From Anaerolineaceae bacterium (lineage in GTDB: Bacteria > Chloroflexota > Anaerolineae > Anaerolineales > Anaerolineaceae): a stretch of DNA of 64,000 nt. The stretch is from positions 38,786 to 102,785 of the forward strand of contig JAHYJK010000001.1 in the NCBI GenBank assembly GCA_019429225.1, given 5' to 3'. Positions 30,460 to 40,404 of the stretch are shown here, piece by piece. The translations under genes and the position numbers were made by a program. The notes under the pieces were generated by a model that had not been told where the DNA came from, did no database searches, and saw nothing but the letters and a program-made list of their open reading frames with translations. Every line of letters starts with the position of its first letter. Position 1 is the first letter of the stretch.

Positions 30460-31428
30460 TTAAGGTAAATTATTTATAAATATCTCAACTGCATTCATGA
30501 AATCAGTTGGACACTCTTCCTGTGGGACATGGCCACAATCTGGAATGACCACCAGTGACGCGTTCGGTAACTCAGAAGCCAATTGAATACTCTGATCTGC
30601 GGGAATAATCTTGTCATCAGCTCCGGTGATCACCAAAACCGGCATTGTTATTTCTGAGATACGAGAATCAATATCATTCTCGCCATTTGCTTTGGTAAAC
30701 TCCCAAAGACCAACATCCCATCGGTCAACGGAGAGGGGTTTTTGATAATTTATTAAATCTTCTTCCCTAATTTTCTCAGGGTCCGACCAGGCAAGCTCAA
30801 GAATTTCAAGCCCTCGTTCTCGTATTGTTCGAACGAGGACAGGTCCTAAACGATCCATTTGTGGTAGATTAAGCAGTGGTTTAATCCATTTTGGGGCACC
30901 TCCACCGCCATAGACAGCTGGACTGATAAGAATCAATGCATCTATTCTGTCAGGGTATGCCAAAGCTGTCTGCATCGCGACCGTTCCACCGGCTGAATTC
31001 CCTACTAAAATAATTTTCTCAGCGGTTTTTGCCTCAGAGAACGCTAATAAAATCTGTGATTGATACTCCAGTAAATATGGATTGGTGTTTACCTCCTTGT
31101 AAGGAATTACCCTTTCAGTCAACCCAAACCCAGGCCGATCATATGCCAAAACTGAACCAAAGGATGAAAAAGGTTGCATCACTTTTTGCCAGCTGTAAGT
31201 ACTTGAACCAAATCCATGTAATAAAACAATCAACGTCTCACTATTACTTTCGATTTCCTGATAATGGACATCTACCCCATTAATCTCCATAAACTGACTA
31301 TCAGAATAAACCAATGCTTCCATGGGCTTAATCCCATCTAATGGAGGCAAAGGTATTAATAATGGACCCAACACGATCAAAAGTAATAGTAAGATGATAA
31401 ATAAACCAAGCGGATTAATTTTCTTCAT
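30460..31428 (-). CDS. Membrane-anchored alpha/beta hydrolase
   Basis: The ATG at 31428 (MKKINPLG) has AAAGGA six bases upstream and is preferred over the open frame from 31467. A hydrophobic N-terminal segment (about 7-28) anchors the protein, and the alpha/beta-hydrolase fold follows. LLHGFGSSTYSW is the oxyanion region, GNSAGG the nucleophile elbow, ITGADDKIIP the acid and PDCGHVPQEE the catalytic His. The nucleophile motif Gly-Asn-Ser-Ala-Gly is typical of esterases and meta-cleavage hydrolases. The substrate is unknown. It is downstream of udgB on the same strand, separated by about 90 bases. Confidence 0.88.
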   Translation of the reverse strand: MKKINPLGLFIILLLLLIVLGPLLIPLPPLDGIKPMEALVYSDSQFMEINGVDVHYQEIESNSETLIVLLHGFGSSTYSWQKVMQPFSSFGSVLAYDRPGFGLTERVIPYKEVNTNPYLLEYQSQILLAFSEAKTAEKIILVGNSAGGTVAMQTALAYPDRIDALILISPAVYGGGGAPKWIKPLLNLPQMDRLGPVLVRTIRERGLEILELAWSDPEKIREEDLINYQKPLSVDRWDVGLWEFTKANGENDIDSRISEITMPVLVITGADDKIIPADQSIQLASELPNASLVVIPDCGHVPQEECPTDFMNAVEIFINNLP

Positions 31429-31515
31429 GTGATCCTTTTTTATTGTAATTTTAATAAATAAATCCAAATCAACAAAGCTTTTTGTATATTAAACATTATG
31501 CAAATCTTCTACAAT

Positions 31516-32181
31516 TTAGTTAATTAATTGATTTACCTTTAGCCAGATTTGGTCAAACATTTCTACGGTCAATTTTCCAGTTTGCGTATTTTGCCGGCTG
31601 GGATGATAGGATGAAATTAAATTAGGCATTTCTCCAGGAAATTTATCCACTCTGCCATGACTGAAAGGAAATTGTTGCTTTTTTTGACACAAATCAGAAA
31701 AAATCCTTAAAATGTGGTTTTGAGCGATTGCACCTAAGGCTACTACCACTTTAAGATTTATCATGCGGGAAATCTCATACTGTAAATAGGGAAGGCAATT
31801 CTTAATTTCTGATGGAGTTGGCTTGTTTTGCGGAGGAACGCACCGACACACAGCAGTGATGAATAGATTATTTAAAGTTAGATCATCATTCAAACTCAAC
31901 GACTCAGGTTGTGATGCAAAACCGGCACGAAACAAAGCCGGATACAAAAAATCACCAGATGCATCACCTGTGAACATTCTTCCGGTTCGATTGGAACCAT
32001 GCGCACCTGGTGCCAGCCCCACAACCAGCACCTGTCCATTCAGATCACCAAATCCCGGGACTGGTTTACCCCAATAATTCCAATCACGGAATGCTCTTTT
32101 CTTTGTGATTGCAACTTCTTCTCGCCAGCTTACAAGACGTTCACATAAACGACATTGAATCAAATCTTCATAGTTATTCAT
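31516..32181 (-). CDS. Family 5 uracil-DNA glycosylase (UdgB)
   Basis: The enzyme removes deaminated bases from DNA. Family 5 features seen are a CRLC pair near the N-terminus (Cys10, Cys13) and further cysteines in VCRCVPPQNKPTPSEIKNC for the [4Fe-4S] cluster. Others are the motif GLAPGAHGSNRTGRMFTG, where family 5 lacks the usual catalytic Asp/Asn, and the late SSYHPSRQNT. Length 221 is normal. It lies 28 bases after queA in a ruvB-queA-udgB run, all on the reverse strand, which pairs DNA repair with tRNA modification. Confidence 0.9.
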   Translation of the reverse strand: MNNYEDLIQCRLCERLVSWREEVAITKKRAFRDWNYWGKPVPGFGDLNGQVLVVGLAPGAHGSNRTGRMFTGDASGDFLYPALFRAGFASQPESLSLNDDLTLNNLFITAVCRCVPPQNKPTPSEIKNCLPYLQYEISRMINLKVVVALGAIAQNHILRIFSDLCQKKQQFPFSHGRVDKFPGEMPNLISSYHPSRQNTQTGKLTVEMFDQIWLKVNQLIN

Positions 32182-32209
32182 CTGAAATTATTTCCTCCCA
32201 CAAAAACTT

Positions 32210-33235
32210 CTATAAAATCAACATGGCATCACCAAAAGAGTAGAACCTGTATTCATTTTCAATTGCATTTTGATAAAGATCCAGTATCTTTTCCCTGCCT
32301 GCAAAAGCACTAACCAACATAATTAAACTCGATTTAGGTAAATGAAAGTTTGTAATCATCGCCTGTACTACTTTAAATTCATAACCAGGTAAGATAAAAA
32401 TGTTGGTTGGACCGGTATAAGCGCCAATCACTTCTCCATCTCGGGCATATCTGGCACCCGTTTCGAGAGTTCTCACACTGGTTGTTCCGACGGCAATGAT
32501 TCTGGCACCATTTTTTGCAGTCTGGTTGATTAAATTAGCAGATTCTTTGTTTATTTCGCACCACTCTGTGTGAATTTTATGTTTTTCTGGGTCATCTTCA
32601 GTAACTGGTGCAAAGGTGTCCAATCCAACATGCAACGTTATTTGACAAAATTGAACGCCTTTTTTTGTCAATCGGTCCATTAATCCATTTGTAAAATGAA
32701 GGCCGGCGGTAGGTGCAGCAGCTGATCCCGTTTCTTTCGCAAATACAGTTTGATATCTCCCCTGATCCTGAAGAGGTGTATGTATGTAGGGAGGAAGTGG
32801 CATCTGACCAATATCTGGCAAATACGGATCAATCGAACCACTAAATTGAATGAGTCTTTCTGATCCTTCCAGATTTTCGATGACTTTAATTTTTATATCA
32901 ACTTCTGTACTCAATTCCAAACCTGCATTAACTCGTTTCCCCCCAACCAGGCATTCCCATAGGTCATTTTCCCGTTTTTTGAGTAGCAGAATTTCGACTT
33001 TTCCTCCACTAGGTTTTCTGGCAAATAAACGTGCAGGAATGACCCTGGTTTTATTGATAATTAATAAATCACCGGGTTTTAGAAATTCTTCAATTTCATA
33101 AAATTTTCTATGCAGTAAATTTTCTTCCTTACGATTCCAAACCAATAAGCGAGAATGATCTCGAGGTTCAATTGGCGTTTGGGCAATTCGTTCTTCTGGG
33201 AGATGGTAATTAAAATCTTCAGTTTTCAAAATCAC
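32210..33235 (-). CDS. queA: S-adenosylmethionine:tRNA ribosyltransferase-isomerase
   Basis: QueA transfers and isomerises the ribosyl part of SAM onto preQ1 in tRNA, giving epoxyqueuosine, the substrate of QueG (also in this window). The 341-residue protein shows FNYHLPEERIAQTPIEPRDHSRLL, DLLIINKTRVIPARL, TGSAAAPTAGLHFT and the C-terminal TNFHLPKSSLIMLVSAFAG. The start appears to be a GTG at 33235, four bases after the ruvB stop, without a clear SD, so translation is probably coupled. Confidence 0.96.
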   Translation of the reverse strand: MILKTEDFNYHLPEERIAQTPIEPRDHSRLLVWNRKEENLLHRKFYEIEEFLKPGDLLIINKTRVIPARLFARKPSGGKVEILLLKKRENDLWECLVGGKRVNAGLELSTEVDIKIKVIENLEGSERLIQFSGSIDPYLPDIGQMPLPPYIHTPLQDQGRYQTVFAKETGSAAAPTAGLHFTNGLMDRLTKKGVQFCQITLHVGLDTFAPVTEDDPEKHKIHTEWCEINKESANLINQTAKNGARIIAVGTTSVRTLETGARYARDGEVIGAYTGPTNIFILPGYEFKVVQAMITNFHLPKSSLIMLVSAFAGREKILDLYQNAIENEYRFYSFGDAMLIL

Positions 33236-33238
33236 CTA

Positions 33239-34261
33239 TCATAACAAGCGTGGTTGTTTGTCATCTTCTGGATAAACCATTCCCAAATGCTCGTAAGCAA
33301 TTCTGGTAGCCACCCTGCCCTGACTTGTTCGGTCTAAAAAACCTAACTGTAAAAGGTAAGGTTCAACGACATCCATGATCGTATCAGGTTCTTCACTGAT
33401 AGAAGCCGCGATTGTACTTAATCCAACCGGTCCTCCACTATATTTTTCGATGATTGTTCGGATGACACGGCGGTCAATTTCATCCAAACCAAGAATATCC
33501 ACATTGAGTAAGTCCAATGCATCAATGGCTGTCTGGTAGGATACAATACCATTCGATCGAACCTGTGTAAAATCACGTACCCTGCGTAACAACCTTAAGG
33601 CAACTCTGGGGGTTCCTCGTGCTCTTCGGGCAATCTCCTTGATCCCATCAATTTCATACGGGACTGAGAGCATATTGGATGCGCGTTGAACTATCTTTTC
33701 CATCGAATTTTGATCATAATAATCTAATCGGTAAACTGCACCAAATCTCGCTCTTAATGGAGCAGTGACCAAAGCTAATCGGGTAGTTGCACCGATCACT
33801 GTAAATCTGGGTAATTTAAGTCGGATCGATCGTGCACTTGGACCTTTTCCAATAATAATATCCAAAGCGAAGTCTTCCATTCCTGGATAGAGAATCTCTT
33901 CAATAGCCCTTCCCAACCGGTGGATCTCATCAATAAAGAGGATGTCGCCTGCACGCAGGTTGGTTAGAATTGCAGCCAGATCTCCTGCTTTTTCGATGGC
34001 TGGGCCTGATGTAATTCGAATATTGACACCCATTTCATTCGCTAAAACATGGGATAAGGTTGTTTTTCCTAAACCAGGTGGCCCATAAAAAAGAACATGG
34101 TCGAGGGACTCGTTGCGTTGTTTTGCCGCATCGATTAGAATGGATAAGTTCTCACGAACTTGATCCTGACCAATGACATCGGCCAGGGAGGTCGGTCGTA
34201 ATGTTTGATCCAAACGATCATCAGGTTTTGCTTCAGGACTAATCATTCTTTCATCGCTCAT
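33239..34261 (-). CDS. ruvB: Holliday junction branch migration helicase RuvB
   Basis: RuvB is the AAA+ motor that moves Holliday junctions together with RuvA. The 340-residue protein has [19 protein letters not shown], Walker [15 protein letters not shown], Walker [11 protein letters not shown], sensor 1 VIGATTR, and the arginine-containing [13 protein letters not shown]. The C-terminal winged helix reads [14 protein letters not shown]. ruvA and ruvC are not adjacent. It leads the ruvB-queA-udgB run. Confidence 0.97.
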   Translation of the reverse strand: MSDERMISPEAKPDDRLDQTLRPTSLADVIGQDQVRENLSILIDAAKQRNESLDHVLFYGPPGLGKTTLSHVLANEMGVNIRITSGPAIEKAGDLAAILTNLRAGDILFIDEIHRLGRAIEEILYPGMEDFALDIIIGKGPSARSIRLKLPRFTVIGATTRLALVTAPLRARFGAVYRLDYYDQNSMEKIVQRASNMLSVPYEIDGIKEIARRARGTPRVALRLLRRVRDFTQVRSNGIVSYQTAIDALDLLNVDILGLDEIDRRVIRTIIEKYSGGPVGLSTIAASISEEPDTIMDVVEPYLLQLGFLDRTSQGRVATRIAYEHLGMVYPEDDKQPRLL

Positions 34262-34294
34262 GTGTTCGATTATACCTGCAAAATTCTTCCAGAG

Positions 34295-35314
34295 ATGAAA
34301 ATTTTTTACTCATGTTTCAGCAATTTTTACAAACACACAATTAGAATTTTCTTGTCAATTGTGATGGTTTTACTCATTTCGGCTTGTTCTTCATCGATAG
34401 ATTTGACCAACCCGATTGGATTTGGTTTGTCTTCCAAAGCTGATGTGGATGAATGGTCAGATAAATTAGGGGCTCAATGGTACTTTGATTGGGCAACGAA
34501 AGCATCACGAAAGTCAAAACAGTTAGAATATTGGCAAACCATTCGGGTCAACCAGAATGGCTATTCTCCATCAAGAGAAAAAATCGAAACCATCGCGAGA
34601 AAATATTCAGGATACACATGGATTATCGGAAATGAACCAGATAATGCTCTCCAGGATAATACTTCTCCAGAGAAATATGCTCAAATTTATCATGAGTTGT
34701 ACGTGCTGATTAAATCCAAAGATAGGCATGCCAAAATCGCAATAGCGGGAGTGAGTCAACCCACACCAACCAGATTGGCTTATCTCAGTAAAGTCCTGGA
34801 GGGTTATGAACAGTTGTACCACGAAAAATTACCTGTTGATTGGTGGAATATTCATGCATATGTTTTAAGAGAGGAAAATGATTCGTGGGGTGCAGGTTTA
34901 CCGGTTGGTTTATCTATAGAACATGGTGAACTTTATGAAATTGAGCAGCATGGTGATATATCAATTTTTCAGCAAAACCTGATCCAATTCAGAAAATGGA
35001 TGAAAGAAAATGGTTATCAAGATACACCTCTCGTTGTCACGGAGTATGGGATATTACTGCCTGAAGAATTTGGCTTTTCTCAAGAATTTATTTCAGATTA
35101 TTTGAAAGACACAAGCGAATGGATGTTAACTTATCAGGATGAAGAAATCGGATTTGCTGAAGATAATTATCATCTGGTTCAAAAATTTGCCTGGTTTAGC
35201 CTCAGTGACCCGAATTTTTCTTCAGCCAATCTTGTAGATCTGAATAATAAGACCCTGACCCTGGTTGGTGAGTCCTTTAACTCGCTTACCCAAAAAAATA
35301 TTTCAGAGAAATAA
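34295..35314 (+). CDS. Lipoprotein with glycoside-hydrolase-like (clan A) domain
   Basis: The frame is open from 34205, overlapping ruvB, but the ATG at 34295 gives a proper signal peptide with lipobox LISAC and a 33-base divergent spacer. The mature part looks like a TIM-barrel hydrolase of the Asl1/GH128-like type. [10 protein letters not shown] supplies a possible acid/base Glu, DWWNIHAYV a His/Tyr strand, and [11 protein letters not shown] a possible nucleophile Glu; FAWFSLSDP ends the barrel. Such enzymes cut beta-glucans or similar glycans. The exact family and substrate are uncertain. Confidence 0.65.
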   Translation: MKIFYSCFSNFYKHTIRIFLSIVMVLLISACSSSIDLTNPIGFGLSSKADVDEWSDKLGAQWYFDWATKASRKSKQLEYWQTIRVNQNGYSPSREKIETIARKYSGYTWIIGNEPDNALQDNTSPEKYAQIYHELYVLIKSKDRHAKIAIAGVSQPTPTRLAYLSKVLEGYEQLYHEKLPVDWWNIHAYVLREENDSWGAGLPVGLSIEHGELYEIEQHGDISIFQQNLIQFRKWMKENGYQDTPLVVTEYGILLPEEFGFSQEFISDYLKDTSEWMLTYQDEEIGFAEDNYHLVQKFAWFSLSDPNFSSANLVDLNNKTLTLVGESFNSLTQKNISEK

Positions 35315-35338
35315 AAAATTCCTTTAATAATCATCACA

Positions 35339-35347
35339 TGCTATAAT
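35339..35347 (+). promoter_or_regulatory. Extended -10 promoter of upp
   Basis: TGCTATAAT at 35339-35347 is a perfect extended -10, 31 bases before the chosen ATG of upp. No clear -35 is present. Confidence 0.6.
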
Positions 35348-35378
35348 GACCTCGACTAATTCATCAGGAGTTATCTAT

Positions 35379-36005
35379 ATGACCAGTTTGATGATTTCTA
35401 AACATCCATTATTAGCGCATAAACTTTCTAAATTACGTGATGTAAAGACCGAACCAAAGAAATTCAGGGAATTGGTACGGGAAATGGCCGGCTTATTGGC
35501 ATATGAAGCTACAGCCGATTTAAAAATAGAACCAATTGAAGTACAAACACCACTTAGAATCGCACCCGGATTTGAGTTGAAAGAAAAAATTGGTTTGGTA
35601 CCAATTCTGAGGGCGGGTCTTGGAATGGTGGAAGGTATCTGGGAACTCATGCCCTCCGCGGAAGTCTGGCATATTGGTATTTACCGAGATGAAAAGACCC
35701 TGAAACCAGTTGAATATTACAATAAACTTCCTACTGAGCCGACTGTAAGCGTCTGTCTTATATTGGATCCAATGCTGGCTACGGGTGGATCAGCTGTTGC
35801 TACGGTAGATGTTCTCAAGCGTTGGGGAGTGAACCGCATAAAATTTGTTGGTTTAATTGGAGCGCCAGAAGGCGTTGCGCAATTACAAAAACATCATCCG
35901 GATGTACCCATTTATTTAGCCGCGTTAGATGATCATCTCAACGAAGTTGGATATATCGTCCCGGGTCTTGGTGATGCTGGAGATCGGCAATTTGGAACAG
36001 GATAA
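35379..36005 (+). CDS. upp: Uracil phosphoribosyltransferase
   Basis: Upp salvages uracil to UMP using PRPP. The 208-residue product (from the ATG at 35379, preceded by AGGAG) fits the family length; the open frame from 35346 would start on the promoter transcript edge. Motifs are [26 protein letters not shown], the PRPP loop [11 protein letters not shown], and the uracil-binding C-terminus [17 protein letters not shown]. Confidence 0.97.
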   Translation: MTSLMISKHPLLAHKLSKLRDVKTEPKKFRELVREMAGLLAYEATADLKIEPIEVQTPLRIAPGFELKEKIGLVPILRAGLGMVEGIWELMPSAEVWHIGIYRDEKTLKPVEYYNKLPTEPTVSVCLILDPMLATGGSAVATVDVLKRWGVNRIKFVGLIGAPEGVAQLQKHHPDVPIYLAALDDHLNEVGYIVPGLGDAGDRQFGTG

Positions 36006-36078
36006 TTTAGTTTATTAATTCATCCAATTTTTCTGTGTGTAAAAACACCAAGCAAACCAAAGCAATTTTTTTAATGAC

Positions 36079-36105
36079 AAAAAAGCATTGAAATAATTGC
36101 TTTTT
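36079..36105. terminator. Hairpin between convergent upp and the M50-like gene
   Basis: AAAAAGCA (36080-36087) and TGCTTTTT (36098-36105) form an A/T-flanked stem with a 10-base loop. T-runs occur on both strands. The G/C core is only 3 bp, so strength is moderate. Confidence 0.5.
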
Positions 36106-36139
36106 CATCCAAATTTAATTAACTAATTGTTGCCAACTG

Positions 36140-36898
36140 TTAATTTCTAACGTATCGCAATCCAGTCATTCTGAAAATTACCAGTCTTAATATCCAGGAA
36201 GGTAAAAAAATCAATAAATGAACCAACACTGATACCACTAAAACAAATGATATGGATAATAACCAATTATTAATGACAGGATAAATTGAATCCAACATCC
36301 AACCTCCCAGACCAGAGATGATCACCACCACCAGGATAATAGAAATTACGAGAATTATAATTTTCCAGGATTGACGATCCGCCTCCGATGGGATCATAGT
36401 AGTACTTATTGCAAATGCTAAATAAAACCACAAACCAAAATCTGTCATCTGAGGTAAATTCTTAAGTGAAATCACAAATGCACTTAAATTAGCTTCATAA
36501 TTGATATCAGTGAGAGCGGTAAATCCCAATTTCTGGGCCCCAATATATGCAACCAAAAACAACCCAATAATAAAAGGTGCCAGCCCAATGAGCGAATCTC
36601 TGATAACATCACTTTTGGCTGTCTGAACAAAACCTAATCTTATTTTGCCTTGTTTTGTGACCTCGGGAAGAAGTGATATCTTTTTCACCGGTACGCGCAA
36701 TATGATGGCCATTAATAAATGACTTATTTCATGAATAAAAACACCTGGCAATAATAATATTGAAAATATTCCAATTGCCAGGTTGGGTTTTCGAGTGAGA
36801 AATAATAAAATAATTTGTATTTCCCTTTGCAATAAGCGTTGGGCAAAAATTAAAACAAGTAAGCTTAACGAAAAGAAAATAAAACCATCAAATTTCAA
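36140..36898 (-). CDS. M50-type membrane metalloprotease-like protein
   Basis: The 252-residue protein has about five to six membrane segments and an HEISH (HExxH) zinc motif at the start of the second or third helix, in the context LPGVFIHEISHLLMAIIL. This resembles site-2 proteases of family M50. I do not see a clear LDG/NPDG second motif, so activity is uncertain. It follows tpiA by 6 bases and is likely co-transcribed with it. Confidence 0.65.
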   Translation of the reverse strand: MKFDGFIFFSLSLLVLIFAQRLLQREIQIILLFLTRKPNLAIGIFSILLLPGVFIHEISHLLMAIILRVPVKKISLLPEVTKQGKIRLGFVQTAKSDVIRDSLIGLAPFIIGLFLVAYIGAQKLGFTALTDINYEANLSAFVISLKNLPQMTDFGLWFYLAFAISTTMIPSEADRQSWKIIILVISIILVVVIISGLGGWMLDSIYPVINNWLLSISFVLVVSVLVHLLIFLPSWILRLVIFRMTGLRYVRN

Positions 36899-36904
36899 AA
36901 GTTC

Positions 36905-37660
36905 TCACTTCGCCGCTGCTTTAACAATTTCGATGAAATCGGGTTTTAAAGAAGCTCCGCCGACCAACGCGCCATCAATTTCAGGTTGTGAGAAGTAATC
37001 AAATGCATTGCTACCGTTTACAGAGCCACCATATTGCACGCGGACCGCCTGAGCAACTTTTTCTCCAAAAATATTATTTAGAGGTGTTCGAATCGCCTTG
37101 AAAATGATGTCATTGGCAGTCACAGGATCACATGCCAGGCCAGTCCCAATCGCCCATACAGGTTCATAGGCAATGACAATTTTCTCTGCAAGTTCATTTC
37201 CGATGTTTTGAAGCCCAATCTCCATTTGGCGGGTAATAACTTCCAGTGTCATTCCTTTTTGGTTCTCAAATAGTGTTTCACCTACACACATAATTGGAAT
37301 AATATCATTGGTTAGCGCAGCTATTACCCGGATATTTACGGTAGTATCCGTTTCTCCAAAGTATGCTCTTCGTTCAGAATGACCAATAATTGCATATTTG
37401 GCAAATTCCTTAACCATTAATGGTGATATTTCACCTGTGAAAGCGCCTTGCTTCTCCCAATGAATATTTTGAACGCCAACCCCGATAGAACTATTCTTCA
37501 ACATGGATGATACTTTAAATAATGATGTGAAAGGCACACAAAAAACACTTTCAACAGATGAGATTTTTTCAATATCTTTTTGTAACATCATGACAAGCTC
37601 TTCGGCTTCTGCAACAGTTTTATGCATCTTCCAATTTCCAGCTACTATAGGTTTTCGCAT
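36905..37660 (-). CDS. tpiA: Triosephosphate isomerase
   Basis: TpiA interconverts dihydroxyacetone phosphate and glyceraldehyde 3-phosphate. The 251-residue protein shows VAGNWKMHKT (catalytic Lys), IIGHSERRAYFGE (catalytic His), AYEPVWAIGTGLA (catalytic Glu and mobile loop) and VQYGGSVNGSNA. A GAGAGG SD lies before the ATG. The family-typical length and all active-site residues are present. Confidence 0.98.
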   Translation of the reverse strand: MRKPIVAGNWKMHKTVAEAEELVMMLQKDIEKISSVESVFCVPFTSLFKVSSMLKNSSIGVGVQNIHWEKQGAFTGEISPLMVKEFAKYAIIGHSERRAYFGETDTTVNIRVIAALTNDIIPIMCVGETLFENQKGMTLEVITRQMEIGLQNIGNELAEKIVIAYEPVWAIGTGLACDPVTANDIIFKAIRTPLNNIFGEKVAQAVRVQYGGSVNGSNAFDYFSQPEIDGALVGGASLKPDFIEIVKAAAK

Positions 37661-37788
37661 TTTATTCCTCTCAAAAATAAACTTATTTAAGTTATTTTAC
37701 CCCAACATGGTTATTGAAAAGTAATTTTCTTCACAATAGCTTTGGATATATGAATTCCAATTTGTTAATGAAGTCACCGAGATGACCA

Positions 37789-37817
37789 TTGACGTTCTAT
37801 ACAAGAACGATTATGAT
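37789..37817 (+). promoter_or_regulatory. Promoter of rnpB
   Basis: TTGACG at 37789-37794, a 17-base spacer, TATGAT at 37812-37817. The seventh base downstream, A37824, is exactly the first base of the RNase P RNA P1 helix, so promoter and RNA end agree. Confidence 0.8.
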
Positions 37818-37823
37818 GAAATT

Positions 37824-38220
37824 ACCAGGTTGACCAGATGATCGCGGCGCTAAATGTGTCGAGGAAAGTCCGCACTCCGTAGAGCGAGGTGCCGGGTAAC
37901 ACCCGGAGCGGGAAAGCCTTTTTAGGTAACCTGCTAGATCGGGCCACAGAAACAAACTGCCTTATCGGCGATGGTGAAATGGTGGTGTAAGAGACCACCG
38001 GCGTTTGTAGTAATACAACGGCCAGGCAACCCTCATCTGGAGCAAGGCCAAGCAGGAACATAGCCATTTGGCAGGAGGCTGCTCGTCTCCTTATAAGTTC
38101 CGGGTAGGCTGCATGAGTGAATTGGTAACAATTCACCTAGAGAGATGATCATCCTTTGAATTGCCGTCCGAATAGGATACCCAATGAAAAGACAGAATGC
38201 GGCTTATCGGTTGACCTGGT
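37824..38220 (+). ncRNA. rnpB: RNase P RNA, bacterial type A
   Basis: The catalytic RNA of ribonuclease P matures tRNA 5' ends. The strand carries the conserved CR-I block GAGGAAAGTCCGCACTCC, the AGGTGCCGGGTAACACCCGG segment, the GGAGCAAGGCCAAGCAGG region, GGGTAGGCTGC, and the 3' GACAGAATGCGGCTTATCGG. The ends ACCAGG and CCTGGT pair to form helix P1, followed by ATTTTTTT, which together may terminate transcription. At about 397 bases it is a typical type A length. The protein part, rnpA, is not in the window. Confidence 0.97.
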
Positions 38221-38226
38221 ATTTTT

Positions 38227-39090
38227 TTAATAAACTTCCGGTACAAAAGATTGATCGGTAATTGGGGGCCTTACATAACCTTCTTCTTTTTGTCTGGGTG
38301 GTAGATCGATTGGTTGTGGAGTAAGATCTTGATATGGGATCATACTGAGCAGATGGTGGATACAATTCAATCTAGCCCTCTTCTTATCATCAGCGTTTAC
38401 AACATACCAGGGAACCTGTTTAATATCTGTGTGGGCAAACATCTGATCTTTTGCTTTGGAATATTCCACCCACTTTGATCGTGATTGTAAATCCATTGGG
38501 CTCAATTTCCAGCGCTTGGTTGGATCTTTGATCCGATCTTCAAATCGCTTTTCCTGTTCATCATCACTGACCGAAAACCAATACTTTAGAAGAATAATTC
38601 CTGATCGAACTAACATTCTTTCAAGTTCTGGAACAGATCTTAAGAATTCTCTGTATTCATCTTCAGTGCAAAATCCCATCACTTTTTCAACACCGGCCCG
38701 GTTATACCAGGATCGGTCAAATAACACCATCTCTCCAGCGGCAGGCAAGTGGGTAACATATCTTTGAAAATACCATTGTGTCTTTTCACGTTCCGTTGGA
38801 GCAGGCAAAGCAACTACACGCACATTTCTGGGATTTAGGCTTTCTGTAATTCTTTTTATTACTCCACCCTTTCCAGCTGCATCTCTCCCTTCAAAAATAA
38901 TGACTACTTTTAATCCTTGATCTTTGACCCATTCCTGCAATTTAACAAGTTCAACCTGAAGTTTTCCTAATTCTTTTTCATAAAGCTTTGTTGCTAATTT
39001 AGGTTTTTTTTCGTTGTTGATATTTTCTTCAGGTTCTTTTTCCGGCACCACATTATTTTTCGATTTCTTGCTCTTATCTTTTTTTGCCAT
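38227..39090 (-). CDS. ppk2: Polyphosphate kinase 2 family protein
   Basis: PPK2 enzymes move phosphate between polyphosphate and nucleotides. The 287-residue protein has Walker A FEGRDAAGKGGVIKR, the APTEREKTQWYFQRY lid segment, and Walker B-like LFDRSWYNRAGVE, followed by KYWFSVSDDEQEKRF. The N-terminal 30 residues are Lys-rich. The single-domain architecture fits class I, which favours ADP/GDP phosphorylation. GAGGAAAAG precedes the ATG. The stop codon lies only 7 bases from the 3' end of convergent rnpB. Confidence 0.94.
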   Translation of the reverse strand: MAKKDKSKKSKNNVVPEKEPEENINNEKKPKLATKLYEKELGKLQVELVKLQEWVKDQGLKVVIIFEGRDAAGKGGVIKRITESLNPRNVRVVALPAPTEREKTQWYFQRYVTHLPAAGEMVLFDRSWYNRAGVEKVMGFCTEDEYREFLRSVPELERMLVRSGIILLKYWFSVSDDEQEKRFEDRIKDPTKRWKLSPMDLQSRSKWVEYSKAKDQMFAHTDIKQVPWYVVNADDKKRARLNCIHHLLSMIPYQDLTPQPIDLPPRQKEEGYVRPPITDQSFVPEVY

Positions 39091-39199
39091 CTTTTCCTCA
39101 CATTATGATTACCATCGTTTGTTTCCTCTTATTATAGAGATGAGTAGAAAAAAATCCAATTGAATTTTGGTCATAGAAATCAGAATTTTTTTGTTTGGT

Positions 39200-40360
39200 T
39201 TATTCAAATGCAAACTTTAATTGATGAATCGGAGTTTTGCCATTCATTAGGATATATTGTGAAACCGATTCTAGAGAGATCCCTAAAAATTTCAAATCAC
39301 TTTCTGATTGAATTTTTTTTTGTTTGCGATACCTGGCAATCATTTCAACCTTTTTTGGTCCAATCCCAGGGATTCTCAACAGTTCTTCTCTGGATGCTCG
39401 ATTAATCTCTAATGGGCTTCCTTTCAAATTATTTTCTGCCCAGAATTTTTTTGGATCAAAATTCAAATCCAAAAGTCCGTTTTGATCAAATGCAAAATCC
39501 TCAAATTTGAAACCATAATCCCTTAAAAGATAAGAGGCCTGGTAAAGCCGGTGACCTCTCATTGGATTTTCAGCAGGAAAATTTTCGAGTGGAGTATTTA
39601 AGACTGGAGTAAAAGTCATGTAATAAATTCTTGCCAGGTGAAAATTCTGAATTAAATAATCACTTGCTTTAAGAATTTCTACATCATTCTCTCCTGAAGG
39701 ACCAATCACCATTTGTGTGGTAAGTGATGGCCATTTTTGTCTCCAATTTGGCTTTGGATCATGATTTTTTCTTATTGATTCCACCCATTTCAACCTCGAA
39801 AATAATTCTTCTCCAAAATTTTTGAGTGGCGCTAAATTATTCAGTCGCTCGGGGTTGGGAGCTTCCAGATTGATGGACACTCTATCTGCATATTTCATTA
39901 ACTGCTTGATCTGATCATACTCTGCACCAGGCATGATTTTCATATGCAAATACCCACCAAATTTCCTTTTGGTTCTCAATATTTCAGCTGTGTCGATTAT
40001 TTTGTCTTGCATCCTTACGCCTCCCCCTGCTATACCTGAGCTGAGAAATAATCCTTTAGCAATATTCTTTTGATTTAAATCAAGAAAAGTGCTTGCCATT
40101 TCGTCTGGAGTAAAAGTTGCTCGATGAAAATCACGTCCTGATCTAAAAGAACAATACTTACAATTTCTTTCACACACAGAAGTGATCATACTTTTTAGCA
40201 ACGGAATTGTCTTACCTCCAGACATCTTTGCATAGGTCACCAAAGGATGTTTTTCAAAAGAGGATTTATCAGGACAATTCATTATGGATGTTTCCAGACT
40301 TTCCCCCTCTTCTACATCCATATTTTCGGTCAACAATCTTAATTTTTGAAATCTATCCAC
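39200..40360 (-). CDS. Radical SAM protein with C-terminal helix-hairpin-helix (putative DNA modification/repair)
   Basis: The 386-residue protein has the radical SAM cluster motif CERNCKYCSF (C-x3-C-x2-C) near residue 63, SSGIAGGG, YLHMKIMPGA and DRVSINLEAP. A ComEA-like helix-hairpin-helix follows at the C-terminus (about 325-375, ASREELLRIPGIGPKKVEMIARYR). This matches the radical SAM family annotated as putative DNA modification/repair, often paired with a uracil-DNA-glycosylase-like protein. The HhH suggests DNA binding. The reaction is unknown. A family 5 UDG is encoded about 7 kb away, not adjacent. Confidence 0.85.
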   Translation of the reverse strand: MDRFQKLRLLTENMDVEEGESLETSIMNCPDKSSFEKHPLVTYAKMSGGKTIPLLKSMITSVCERNCKYCSFRSGRDFHRATFTPDEMASTFLDLNQKNIAKGLFLSSGIAGGGVRMQDKIIDTAEILRTKRKFGGYLHMKIMPGAEYDQIKQLMKYADRVSINLEAPNPERLNNLAPLKNFGEELFSRLKWVESIRKNHDPKPNWRQKWPSLTTQMVIGPSGENDVEILKASDYLIQNFHLARIYYMTFTPVLNTPLENFPAENPMRGHRLYQASYLLRDYGFKFEDFAFDQNGLLDLNFDPKKFWAENNLKGSPLEINRASREELLRIPGIGPKKVEMIARYRKQKKIQSESDLKFLGISLESVSQYILMNGKTPIHQLKFAFE

Positions 40361-40404
40361 AAATCAATTATAGAACTTATGTTCTTAATTTACAAGTCCG
40401 AATC

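Noticed and set aside
37822..38136. 104-residue reverse-strand ORF
   Set aside because: It lies entirely antisense to the RNase P RNA gene, whose conserved blocks and paired ends are unmistakable.
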